Notes under the pieces: generated by a model | What the model saw: the letters and a program-made list of their open reading frames with translations, nothing else | The model's database searches: none | Told to the model about the DNA's origin: nothing | Source of the DNA: Chara braunii | Lineage: Eukaryota; Streptophyta; Charophyceae; Charales; Characeae | Assembly (NCBI GenBank): GCA_003427395.1 | Contig: BFEA01000884.1 | Location: 3,903-67,795, forward strand | Direction: 5' to 3' | Length of the DNA stretch: 63,893 nucleotides | Position numbers and translations under genes: made by a program | Shown here: piece after piece, positions 31,109 to 41,890 of the stretch | Numbering within the stretch: position 1 is the first letter of the stretch | How the letters are laid out: each line of letters starts with the position of its first letter

Positions 31109-32264
31109 TCATTTCTTTGCCACCTCCTCGTAAGGAGATTCACTGCGTCTTCTATTTGCAAAGCAGGAAAGAATAACTTTGGAACTACCTATCCATCCAT
31201 CAGCAGACAGAATGTGAGAAAGTCCTTCACCCAAGACCCTTTTAATCCTACCAACGGACAAATTCTTAGATTGACACATGATATTTTTAGAATTCCTCAA
31301 GGATGGGGGGAGTTCGGATAGTTCAGAAAAACGGAAAAGGACATGACCATCATTATTGTGGGGAAAAGAGCCACGAGTGTCTTTGCATGAGCACACATTA
31401 TTATATATTCTTGCCATAATGTTATGATTATGAAGGAAGTCGCCCACAAATCTGTTGCTTGTCCAGGCCACCATGAGTCTTGAAATTAGAAAATCAGCAA
31501 GCAAGTCATCAGCACATCATTTCCTAATAATCTACTTATCCAAATTGGAAACCGATGATTTACAAATCTGGTCATCGAAAATCGGTTTAACAATAGTCGG
31601 GGTCTAAGCATTTGAAACCACACACTGATGTCAAAGCCCTACCGACAACTCCTTTGAGAATGTTATGAGATCGGTCTTTGTGAAATGTTTCAATAGAGTT
31701 ATACAGCTTAACCAAATGGTCTAGGCTAGCTTTGTAGAGGCCAGCCCTTGTGCTCGGAACTTGAAGCAGACTGGCTAAGACATCACGTCGTGGTCCAGCC
31801 ATACATTTTTTCTTGCTCAAACACATAATATGAAACACGCCGCCTTTAAAAAAATCATGTCTGAGATCTTTCAACAAAAACTTGTTGTTCTCTAATTCCA
31901 CGATTGACCAACCAAAAATTCTTTTAAATTTACCCCAAGAATTTGAAAAAAATGTACCTCCAATGCTTAGAAGGTTGACATGCACCACACCGTCATCGGA
32001 CAGTTTGCTCAAAACATTAGTGATTGAGAAGGATATGTCAGTGGGTACCCATGGTTCAAGAATAGGACGAGAGATAGGAGAAGTATCCCAGCAGACATGT
32101 CTATCCTCCAAATTCCTTGTCGATTCAGGGCATCCCTTTCTGCGAAGGAAAGAACGACGTTCCCTCCGTCCTTTGCCTTCATAGGGTTTCCTTTTCCTTG
32201 CACAGTTCAATGTCGGAGTCGAACTTGAAATCATGGACTCCTCAACATTCTGAATCTCATCCAT
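31109..32264 (-). pseudogene. PLE copy C ORF2: linker
   Basis: Frames 31109-31504 and 31587-32264 carry the blocks seen in copy B: 'GKFKRIFGWSIVELENNKFL', 'GRALTSVCGFKC' and 'CSCKDTRGSFPHNNDGHV'. A frame break near 31550 separates them, and another break lies before the RT frame. Confidence 0.65.
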
Positions 32265-32579
32265 GTGTGGGAAGGCAATTGGAATAGCAACATAGCTATA
32301 CCACCCATTACGTTGGAACCATCGTCTGACTTTATGATTCCTACCATCATTCGCTTGTTTAGATCTTCTAATATGTTCATCCCATCACACCTTGAGCGAG
32401 TGCGTAGTGAAACCAATGTACGTAGTGTTGAACCAAGGGGATACTAATGCGTAAACGCACGGGCCATCCCAATCACACAGATCGACATCGTTACTTAATG
32501 AGTTCTTCCAACAACCAACAAACTTGTCAGTCCATAGTATCTTTCCACAAAATTCCAAAGTCAAAATCAGGAAGCGCAT
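32231..32579 (-). pseudogene. PLE copy C ORF2: N-terminal GIY-YIG endonuclease
   Basis: The frame starts MRFLILTLEFCGK as in copies A and B and has 'CVYALVSPWFNTTYIGFT', then shifts frame before the Arg/His helix. The sequence continues in 32231-32416 ('RCDGMNILEDLNKRMM'). Confidence 0.7.
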
Positions 32580-32737
32580 TAGTACATCCGTCCTTGCAGC
32601 GTGCCTGGCTTGCCACCCTTCATTTCTTTGGCGTGCTCGTAGTTGCTCAAGGTGACACTTGGAGAGACGGTTAACGGGGCCCCAAATATTCGCCGTTTTC
32701 GTTGGTGTGACAAAGTAGCAAGAAAATCAAGGGATCA

Positions 32738-33148
32738 TCAAGAGGGGTTCTCCTCTTGAGATTCATCCTCGGATTGCTCATCCTCCTCATCTTCACCGTA
32801 GGCCTCATTCGCTTGTAATCTAGCCAAAGCAGTGCTCACAATTTTCTTGTTGACATATTTAGTTCGATCCTTCTTGCACAGCTCTTCAAGCTCGTGCTTC
32901 TTCTTCTGCATGAGTACCTCAATCAAGTCATCCATGTACTTCTTTCTTCCTTCTTTACCAGGTCCAGCCACTGCAGCCTTCTTTCCTTGATTGATTCGGT
33001 CAAAACCGAGATTTTGTGTCGCACCTTCTTTGATGGTGATCCCGGACGATCGTCTCCTCTGACCACTACCTGCCACGGAGGCAAACTTGCCCACCAGCCG
33101 TGCTGAAAAACCATTACCCACAGGAGTGTCCACATGATCACTCCGCAT
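32738..33148 (-). pseudogene. PLE copy C ORF1: C-terminal remnant
   Basis: A 136-aa frame with 'KKYMDDLIEVLMQKKKHEL', 'ALARLQANEAYGEDEEDEQS' and the ending QEENPS. It corresponds to the C-terminal module of ORF1 in copies A and B. Its N-terminal half, with the zinc knuckle, is missing because of the 5' truncation. Confidence 0.7.
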
Positions 33149-33166
33149 ACGGGAAGGGCCAGGTTC

Positions 33167-33399
33167 ACTCGTAGGCCTAGGTGAGCTGTTCGCCGAAGTC
33201 CAATTTCCATTTTTGTGGGAAAATGGACTCTGGCAACTTCGAAACTTTACTATCTATATCTACACTAGACTTGAGGCCTGCAAAGTTTCAGACCGACCCA
33301 GCTTCGTTTGACACTAGTTGGTTTGAGCACCCCTTATTGTGCCAAACAGTCGGGTTGATGGCCCGAACCCTTGGTCATGGTAGTAGCAGCAGTCAGCGC
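33167..33399. other. Spacer beyond PLE truncation point
   Basis: No gene seen. It joins the truncated copy C to the satellites at 33.4 kb. Confidence 0.4.
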
Positions 33400-33735
33400 T
33401 AGGTCACTCATCCCGCAGCAGTGGTAGCAGCAGCAGCCAACCGCCACGTCACCCATTCCTCAGCACTGGTTGCACCAACACCCCAGCGCTGGGTCACCCA
33501 TCCCTCAACACCGGTAGCAGCAGCAGCCAAGTGTCAGGTCACCCATCCTTCAGCAGTGGTTGCACCAGCAGCCAAGCACCAGGTCACCCATCCTTCAGCA
33601 GTAACCAATTGTGAGGTCCCCCATCCCCCAGCAGCGGTAGCAGCAGCAGCCAAGCGCCAGGTCACCCATTCCTCAGTAGCGGGTGCAGCAACAACCAATA
33701 GTCAGGTCACGCATCCCTCGGCAGCAGCCTAGAAT
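33400..33735. repeat. ~48-bp minisatellite
   Basis: Roughly seven imperfect units around 'caggtcacccatccctcagc' and 'agcagcagccaagcgc'. The plus-strand frame 33421-33732 is the repeat translated (VTHPSA units). Confidence 0.85.
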
Positions 33736-33759
33736 AACTCTCAATCCAGGCTTTGATTC

Positions 33760-34390
33760 TGAAGTGAGTGCAAGGTAGAAGCATACTAAAGTGGTCCGAA
33801 TTACAACCAGATGCAAGATTGAGAGAATCCAAGTAGGAAACTAGATGAACCGCACACATATGTAGAGCACAAACATACTAAAGTGACTCCAAGTACTGCC
33901 AAGTGCAAGATCGGGAGAAACCAAGTACGACACTAGATGAAACACATGCGTATGTAGAGTAGAAGCATACTAGAGTAATCCAAAGTACAACCAAGTGCAA
34001 GATTGAGGGAAACCAAGTAGGAAAGTCGATGAAACACATGCAACTCTAGCTTAAAAGCATACTTAATTGAATCAAAGTACAACCAAGTGCAAGATTGAGA
34101 GAAACCATGTGGAAACTAGACAAAACACATGCATATGTGAAGTAGAAGCATACTTAAGTAACCCAAAGTTCAATCAAGTGCAAGATTGAGGGAAACTAAG
34201 TAGGAAACTAGATGAAACGCATACATATGTACAATAGAAGTATACTAAAGGGAATCTAAGTACAACCAAGTGCAAGATCGAAAGAAACCAAGTGAGAAAC
34301 TAATTGAAACACATGCACGAGTAGAAGCATGCTAGAGTGATCCACAGTACAACCAAGTGCAAGATTGAAAGAAAACGAGCAGAAAACTAG
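33760..34390. repeat. ~90-bp satellite, about seven units
   Basis: Units with 'aagcatactaaagt', 'gtacaaccaagtgcaagatt' and 'aaactagatgaaacacatgc'. The 'catact' core recurs near 33782, 33873, 33967, 34056, 34149, 34238 and 34327, a spacing of ~88-94 bp. The array ends exactly where the 5' LTR of element 2 begins, so element 2 may have inserted into it. Confidence 0.85.
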
Positions 34391-34392
34391 TT

Positions 34393-35764
34393 TGTAATGA
34401 CCCGCCATAACACAGACTGAGAACACTGCTGATTTCTGAAGTTCTGCCGATGGAATGGATGCCTTGCCAAGATTCCCGCATTCTACTGTGTTTTCTAAGT
34501 CTGTATGTGTGCGTGCCTGTGGATTTGCGTGCCTGTCTGAGTGCTTGTCGGCTGAGTGTGTGTGTGACCCGCAAGGGTACTTGCTTGTTTGGCAGGCCCG
34601 TAGGGCCAATACTTACCTGTGGCCGTGGCATTGAGGGTTGCAGCAGGGAAACACTCAAGTAGTGGAGCCAAGGGCCCGCGGTGCTTAGAGCAGCGGAAAA
34701 ACACTCAAGTAGCAGGTAGGCCGGTACCACACCCAGTAGCAGTAGATGTGCCGGGTACTCGAGGCCGAGCAGAAGAAGACAAAGGTGGCATTTTTAGAGG
34801 CCCAGTAGCGGTAGGCTAGGTCTAGGCCGGTACCAGTCCATCCAGTCTGAGTCTAGAGCCTGTACGGGCAATATCAGAGTCTGCAATGATGTTTCCCTCC
34901 GAAAGGGAGGAGGTACCGGCTGCTTGGGAGGCCGAGCGGCCTAGAAGTCACCGCCCAGGAGGCAAGCAGGCCGCTATATCAAGAGGCCGAGGCAAGAGCT
35001 CGGCCTCATTCTTCAGTGTGCAAGTTTCGCGACAGGCTGCTGGAGCACTGGCTGGAGTACCGCTGGGTACTACAGCGCTGCTGGGAGGAAGAAGCCGGGA
35101 GCTTCCACCTTGGCTATGGTGGAGCTCTACCGGTAGGCGGAGGAGGGAGAAGGGGACCGCGGAGGAGTGTGGCGGGGTACTTACCAGGCTATGGTAGACA
35201 CCATCTTCATCACCTTGTTAGGCGCTGCATCTGGAAGGCCCCAGTGGGGGTAGTGCCGCATCAAGGAAGCTCGGGACAGAGTCAGGCATCGCGGTTGAGT
35301 AGGCAGCGGCATAGCTGCAGGGAGTTGACCTGGGGACAGAAGGGCAGCAACATAGCTGCTTTGGGTTGTCCTTTGGACAGGAGGGAGAGCCCTCAGTACT
35401 CTGCCATAGCCTCGGCCTGTATGTAGAGGAAGAGGAAGGGTGACCATGGCTATGGTGGACCTCATGTTGTGCCTGCAGTAGAAGTGGGATTCCGACATTG
35501 ATTCTGGTTCAGCCATTCAACATTATTATTGTTATTTCTTATTTGAATAAGAGGGGAGGAGATAAGGAGGAGGAGATTGGTTGGCGAGGAAGAAGAGCCT
35601 TGTCATTGGCCTATGCGGGAGTACATCATCTTCTTCTTCTTTCTTACTTCTTCTTCTTCTTCTTTCCCTCTCTCTTCTCTCAAGTTCATTCATTTCTTTT
35701 TGCAATTGGACGACATTGTACTTTCTGATGTTTGTATACTTCGAAATTGGCCAGGATCGTAACA
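34393..35764 (+). repeat. Element 2 5' LTR
   Basis: Starts TGTAATGACC and ends ACA one base before the primer site, giving TG...CA termini and a length of 1372 bp. Includes a CTT-rich tract near 35625-35680. Its first 380 bp match 43513-43893. Confidence 0.9.
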
Positions 35765-35765
35765 T

Positions 35766-35777
35766 TGGTATCAGAGC
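35766..35777 (+). promoter_or_regulatory. Primer-binding site, initiator Met tRNA
   Basis: TGGTATCAGAGC, the standard plant-type tRNA-iMet primer site, one base after the 5' LTR. It fixes the LTR boundary and the plus orientation. Confidence 0.95.
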
Positions 35778-36899
35778 GGATTCTACTTGCTGGCGAGAGT
35801 TGACTTTGCTGCCATAACCCTAACCCTAGTGGTAAGGGCTAACCACTCAGGGTGAGGGCGGAAGTTAGGGCTAAGTGGGGCAGCGTGGTAAAAGGAAACT
35901 GCCCCCACCTGGCAGGGCCGTGTAGGGTCGACACTAGACCCAGCCAGGTTGCTTGAGTGCATGTTTGTGGTGGCGAGACACAAGGTGGGACTTCGTAATG
36001 CAACTTGAGAGAGGCGACACTGAAGGGCACCTACAACATGAATCTGGACTTCAAGGAAGACAAGGAGTGACTTTAGGGCTCCCCTCAAGTTAGGCGAGCT
36101 TGAGGGTGGCAGCCATATCTGCACCTACGGACTGCAAGTTGCTGCTTTGATCTTCAACATCGATGGGGGATCCGGCTTTGTACTTTGGGGTAGATGTTGA
36201 CCCTCCTAGATGATAGGACACTAGTGTAGAGGATGCTAATTGGGTCAGGAGGACTATGTGAGAGGGGGGTGAGTTCTATCATCTCAAGAGCCCGGGCACT
36301 TAGGTAAGTGCCGTGTTGCCAGGGTGCCCATGTGTGTGTGCATGGAATTGACTGCCTGTTGGGGTTTTCTGGGTTCTTCTTCCATCCTCCATAGTCTTGA
36401 TCTTGCGTGAAGTGTGTGAACTGCTTACTCGCCTGATGAGTGAATGGATGGAGTATCTTGTGTGCCATGCGATATCTTTCTACAATGCTTTATCTATTTC
36501 ATTCTGAACGGTTGTAGTCTGTAGGTTCTTTCTGGGGCAAAATTTCGTTTTTCAATTTGGTAGGGATAGAGCAGGTCTTTGTGGAAGTCTTGTTGATTGG
36601 GACCCGGTTCTGACTCCACTGGGACCGTTTGGGACTCAGTGGGACCAGGCCCAAACAAGAAGGGCCCGTCAGGCCAAATCTGTTGACGTCAGTTACCTTG
36701 CTCTATCTGATTGAGACTCGGACTTTATGCTTTCGGACAAGGACACTCGCTGCGGAGGGGATCTCTGCTGAGACGTTTTATCGGACTTTACCTTACAATC
36801 CGTCGTCTGACCCGCACCTTGAGCACCACTCAATTCTTTCTTGCATTATGTAGTACACTTTGAATCTGATTTGCTGTCTCTTCACGGAGCTGAGTCCGA
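35778..36899 (+). other. Element 2 leader, no gene recognised
   Basis: Untranslated region between primer site and the MITE. A short 'taaccctaaccctag' occurs at 35816-35830, too short to be a telomere tract. No long open frame has a recognised domain. Confidence 0.5.
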
Positions 36900-37424
36900 C
36901 TACCGTCTTCACCCGAAAATAACGCCCTGGCGTTGTGTACGAATATAACGCCAGCCGGGCGTTATATTCGTTTATAACGCCCGGGCGTTATATTCAGTAA
37001 ATTTGTGGTAACTTCTGTGAGGCCCCAAAATTCGGAAAAAAAAAAAATAAAAAAATTCTGAAAAAAAAAAATGTTGTCCAGAATTGGAATACGACCAACT
37101 TTTGGCTGAGGGTCAGTTCAGAATTCCTTAGAAACTCGGAAATAAAAAATAAAAACAAAAACTAAAGCCAAAATATATCCCTTGGAAGTCAAAACCCCAT
37201 TCAACCCTCTTCAAAACTCATGTATACCCCCTTCCCCACCCTTCAAAACCCATGTATACCACCTCTTCAAGGCACTCTGTCCATGTAACATTCGAATATA
37301 GCGCCCGGGCGTTCTATTCGAAGGGGCATTCTATTTGAAAAAAAGTGAGTAAAAACGAAAATCTCATCTTTTTAGGGTAAGTTGAATATAACGCCCGGGC
37401 GTTATTTTCGGGTGAAGACGGTAG
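36900..37424. mobile_element. MITE-like insertion with ~35-bp terminal inverted repeats
   Basis: The left end 'ctaccgtcttcacccgaaaa' (36900) is matched as reverse complement by the right end (to 37424). The TIR continues through 'taacgccc' with one mismatch to ~35 bp. The interior is AT-rich and noncoding. No exact target-site duplication is visible (flanks 'gtccga' and 'gcttga'). The size (525 bp) and TIRs suggest a non-autonomous DNA transposon in the element 2 leader; the superfamily is unassigned. Confidence 0.7.
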
Positions 37425-37549
37425 GCTTGAGAGCACCTCATGCGTAGTGGGTCCAGACTGTGTGGCTGGATCAGAGCTCTCTGATCTTTATTTCTTTTGT
37501 TGTTTTGTCAGCTCTCCAGTCCAAATGAATTGCCGCTCCGGCTAGGAGT

Positions 37550-37864
37550 NNNNNNNNNNNNNNNNNNNNNNNNNNNNNNNNNNNNNNNNNNNNNNNNNNN
37601 NNNNNNNNNNNNNNNNNNNNNNNNNNNNNNNNNNNNNNNNNNNNNNNNNNNNNNNNNNNNNNNNNNNNNNNNNNNNNNNNNNNNNNNNNNNNNNNNNNNN
37701 NNNNNNNNNNNNNNNNNNNNNNNNNNNNNNNNNNNNNNNNNNNNNNNNNNNNNNNNNNNNNNNNNNNNNNNNNNNNNNNNNNNNNNNNNNNNNNNNNNNN
37801 NNNNNNNNNNNNNNNNNNNNNNNNNNNNNNNNNNNNNNNNNNNNNNNNNNNNNNNNNNNNNNNN
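37550..37864. other. Assembly gap (315 N)
   Basis: Unresolved bases just upstream of element 2 gag. Frames crossing it are artefacts. Confidence 1.
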
Positions 37865-37983
37865 AGAAGCTTCTGAGTGTTGCTCTTGAGGGAGTGAGGA
37901 GAGGGAAAAGGAGTGTTCGTCCCAGAAGTGTGAGGAAGTACGGACCCCTCTTGAGAGACTTGTTAACACCCTCATCCTCCATT

Positions 37984-39602
37984 ATGGCATCTGCAGCAGA
38001 ATGGAAGCTGCAAATGGATGCTGCCCCTGAGGCAGAAAAAGCGCAGTACCTGTTCTTTTATGAAAAAGCATTGAAGAGGGGAGAGGAAGAGAAGGAGAAG
38101 GAGAGTGAAGATAAGGTAAAGGCTCATGCACCCATTTTTTGTACCGTGCCTGCCCTAACTGATGAGGAGGTGGGAAAGAAAACCGTTCCACTCCTCCGGG
38201 CTTTAATAGACGTTCGGGCTGTTGAGGACCATATTCGCCAAATCGCCGAAGTGTTCGACGAACTCAAGAAGTTGCGTGAGGACATGGCCCTGATGGCGCA
38301 GCAGCACCATGACCAGCTGCAACAGTTCACTAATGTGCAGCCAGCCCAAAGTATCCTTCCGTCTGCTTACCCTGCTTTTAGTGCTGCGTGTCAGTCCGTT
38401 CTTGCCCCTCTAACAGTGTCTTCTTCTTCTTCTTCTTCTTTGAGTGTGGCCAACAACCTAACCGGATCTGCTGCAGGTCCAGACCCCGCTGTTGTTGCTG
38501 CTGCTGCAGTGGCAAGTGGCAGTGCAGGGCATTCTGGAACTGTTGCAGCCTCGAATTCGAACCCAACAACCGCTGGTCCAAGCTGCATCTTTCCTTACAT
38601 GGATAGAAAGGCGGCGCATATTCCGTCTAAGTAGGACGGAAAGGACGACATCGAATCTTGGATCAGCTCCATGCGATCCTACTTTGATGTGTTGGGGACA
38701 CTCACAGTTACTCAGTCGTCGGTCCTAGGGACCAATGTGGAACCCGCCATAAGAGGATTCTTGGAAATCCAAGTTGTACAAGCAGGGTATAAAAAAAATA
38801 GACCTGAACAAATGGCTGAAGGCCACGCCGGTAGCCACACTCGAAGAGCTCTTGATCAAGCAATATGCTGATCCACGTGCTGCAACCAAAGCTAGACTTA
38901 AGCTTGACAAGTTCAAGCACAGCAAGTGGACCTACACCATGCATAGTCTGCAGCAGTATGTTAGTGAACTTCTTGCTACTCCGGACCTGGAAATGACTGC
39001 GCAGTCTTGTTTGGATGTGATTAAAGGTACGGTCCCCTCTACTATAACACATCGCCTGGGGCTCGGACTCATAAGTTTATACAAATTGGCTTACCCTCAT
39101 GCGGGATTTAGTCAAGCTGGAGGCACAAGACCTCCCGGGTGGATCGGGTGGAAAAAAGACCACCGGCCGCAAACGGTTTCCAGGCAGCAACCGTTTTGCA
39201 ACACATGATCTACTTGAGGATGACGAGGAGACCTTCGCAGAGGATCCTTCTCTTGATGACGATCAAGAGCAAGGCTGCGAGGCATCTTGCTCTTCGTCAG
39301 CCCATGAGTCTGAGTATGTGAATGATGATGAATCTATGAATGCCTTCAAGAAGACTGCCTTCAAAAGTAAGGGATCGAGGACCACAGTGAAGAACAATAC
39401 TAACACCATTCTCCTTCCCAAGGGAGCGAAGATTCCACCCAAACTGGAAGATCCTGCCACCAAACCATGGGTAGATCTCCGGATCAGTGAAAGTGAGTGG
39501 AAATACAGGGTGAAGAAAGGGGTTTGCCTGCATTGCACCAAACCGGGACATTCAGTCCAACATTGCTTCAGATTGCAGCAGGGAAACCAGCAAAGGAGGT
39601 AG
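37984..39602 (+). pseudogene. Element 2 Gag with CCHC zinc knuckle
   Basis: The likely start is the ATG at 37984 (MASAAEWKLQMDA), although the open frame extends further 5'. N-terminal charged and helical region, then a Ser/Ala-rich stretch. A TAG at ~38632 interrupts it before 'DIESWISSMRSYFDVLG', a typical Gag capsid segment. The frame moves to 38774-39208 ('DLNKWLKATPVATLEELL') and then to 39099-39602, which ends with the knuckle 'CLHCTKPGHSVQHC' (C-x2-C-x4-H-x4-C). The protein would package RNA in particles. Two breaks make it nonfunctional here. Confidence 0.8.
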
Positions 39603-40486
39603 AGACATTATCAGCACACTCTACAGACGGAGAGGTTGAACATGTAAGTGCAGATCCTTCACTGGATTCTGATCCCACTCAGCAAAACTCTCTTGAAACC
39701 CCATCTGATGATGATTCCAAGGCTGAGAAATTGCACATCCTCTATAAGGAGCCTTGGGTGGAGTCGGAAGAAATTGACCTTCATGCTCTGTTGACGCGCT
39801 GGGTTCATATGAAGCAAAAACGCTCGCAAGGGAGAACGAAGTTGATCTTCTTCGAACTCTACATTAATGGCCGTTACATCCGTGCGCTGGCTGATTATGG
39901 TGCAACCGCCAACTACTTCTCACCGCATGATATTCGTAAGGCACGCTTGGGAATGAAGCAAGTGACCTTGCAGAATCCTTGTCGGACCCAAGTGGGCAAC
40001 CAAAAGGTTGTCACCTCTAGGCATACAGTCAAAGGTGTGCGCACTACCTTTGACGCAGATGAACTGAACTTCTATGTCCTTGATCAGTGCCCCTTCGACG
40101 TGGTTATTGGCTTGGGCTGGTTGCAAGCCCAATGTGAAAGAATCACGTGGAAGGACTCACAGTTCATGGTCAAAGATACCATAGGAATCGAGCGTCCATT
40201 CCTCTTGGATGAGCCGCGCGAGTCCCAAGTAACTTTTCACAATGCAATGCAATTTTGCAAAAAGTGGCACAGACGCAAAGTTGATGAGCAAATGTATATA
40301 GCCTTTGTTAGGCCTGCTCATGTGCCTTCTATTTTTGTTGTACATAATGATTCCACTTTGCATGCCGTTTCTACTTCTGAGGCAACTACTTCTACCTCTA
40401 CTAAGTCTACTTCTAGTCCAAACGACCCTGCTTTCAAATCCTGTTGTTTTGGCTGCACCGATGCAATCCGGGATGCATGCACCTGA
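39497..40486 (+). pseudogene. Element 2 aspartic protease region
   Basis: A 329-aa frame overlapping the end of gag by ~100 nt. The core reads 'IRALADYGATANYFSP', where the D-S/T-G-A triad is D-Y-G-A. 'CPFDVVIGLGWLQAQ' is the second conserved retropepsin block. The relic at 44 kb also has D-Y-G, so the Tyr may be a family trait and not a random mutation. Confidence 0.8.
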
Positions 40487-40499
40487 ATGTGATGATCCA

Positions 40500-41558
40500 C
40501 CTCCGGAGATCCCATAAGAAATTTGCAACCTTCTCAACCGATTTCCTGAAGTCTTGGTCGAACCGCACGGAGTTCCCGTGCGTTCGGTCCGACATAAGAT
40601 CGAGTTGATAGAAGGTAGCACTCCTCCAAACGGCAGTGTCTATCGAATGGGCTGAGGCGAATTGGAAGAGTTGCGTAGACAAATTGATGACATGATTGGG
40701 AAGGGATGGATCAAGCCAAGCGAATCCGAATTCGGTGCACCGGTTTTGTTTGTCCCTAAGAAAGGAGGCAAACTACGGATGTGTATCGATTACCACGGGC
40801 TGAATAGAATAACAAGAAAGAATGCATATCCTTTGCCGCGTATTGATGATTTGCTTGATGTTGCAGGTGGGTGCAAGGTCTTCAGCAAGATCGATCTCAA
40901 GTCTGGCCACCACCAGATTGAAGTCGACCCTGCAGACCAGCACAAAACTGCATTCAAAACTCGCGACGGGTTGCACAAATTTACCGTCATGCGCTTCGGT
41001 CTCATGAATGCACCGGCCACCTTTCAAAGTCTCATGAACAAGGTGTTCCGCAACCAGATCAATCGCTTTGTTGTTGTTTATCTGGATGATATACTAATCT
41101 TCAGCAAATCGATGGAGGAGCACATGAGACATCTTGAGGAAGTGTTACAGATCCTCAAGGATGCACAACTCCATCTCAACTTGGAGAAATCTGAGTTTGG
41201 GAGGGACAGCGTCATCTACCTTGAACATCGGTTGTCTGCAGCAGGCCTAGAGCCCGAGGCAACCAAAGTTGAGGTCATCCGCAGGCCTCAACCGGACAAT
41301 GTCCGCGAGTTGCGTTCTTTTCTTGGTCTTGCGTCATACTACCGTAAGTTTGTACCCAAATTCTCTATCATCGCCCATCCGCTGTCTAAGTTGACAAGTA
41401 AGAATGTGTCTTACACATGGGATGGGGAACGCACAACACCCTTCCAAGCATTGAAAGAGGCTATGGTGAGTCATCCGGTGCTCCGCATTGCAAATCCCAA
41501 ACTTACATTCGTAGTAACTACGGATGCAAGCTTGTATGGGATTGGTGCAGTGTTGTAG
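40500..41558 (+). pseudogene. Element 2 reverse transcriptase and start of RNase H
   Basis: RT N-terminus starts near 40518 ('LLNRFPEVLVEPHGVPV'); a TGA at ~40654 breaks it just before the 298-aa frame 40662-41558. Motifs: 'LRMCIDYHGLNRIT', '[15 protein letters not shown]' (motif A), 'RFGLMNAPATFQSLMN' (motif B) and '[14 protein letters not shown]' (motif C, intact YLDD). The connection 'RSFLGLASYYRKFVPKFS' leads to RNase H 'TFVVTTDASLYGIGAVL'. A TAG then replaces an expected Gln codon. Confidence 0.9.
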
Positions 41559-41890
41559 CAAGATGACGGCGATGACTTACGTCCGCTTGAATATTACAGC
41601 AAACGCACGCCCAGTCACAAGGTAGCTGCCTCCACTCACTTGCGAGAACTCTACGCCTTGAGAGAGGCACTAAATCATTGGAAACACTACCTCTTGGGTC
41701 GTCATTTCAAAGTGTTATCAGATCACAAAACTTTGAAATGGATTCAGACACAGATTAATCCATCAACCACGTTGACCCGCTGGCTGCATGAGATTGATGT
41801 GTACGATTTTGAACTTAAGCACAAGAACGGCTGTTACAATCGCGTTGCGGATGCTTTGTCTCGCCATCCTGAGTACATGACTTGCCTTGT
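41559..41890 (+). pseudogene. Element 2 RNase H, C-terminal part
   Basis: Continues after the TAG with 'ELYALREALNHWKHYLLGRH', 'VLSDHKTLKWIQ' and 'YNRVADALSRHPEY', the Glu and Asp blocks of gypsy RNase H. Together with the preceding frame it is full length apart from the one stop. Confidence 0.85.

Noticed and set aside
33400-34390. Possible CRISPR-like repeats
   Set aside because: Tandem satellites without unique spacers, in a eukaryotic transposon context.
35816-35830. Telomere-like 'taaccctaaccctag'
   Set aside because: Only two units inside an LTR element leader; no array.
36900-37424. Reading the GC-core palindromes as Rho-independent terminators
   Set aside because: There is no U-tract after the hairpins, and the context is a eukaryotic transposon; the TIR interpretation fits the positions better.
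37497-37982. Frames through 37.55-37.86 kb
   Set aside because: They span an N-gap, so continuity is unknown.
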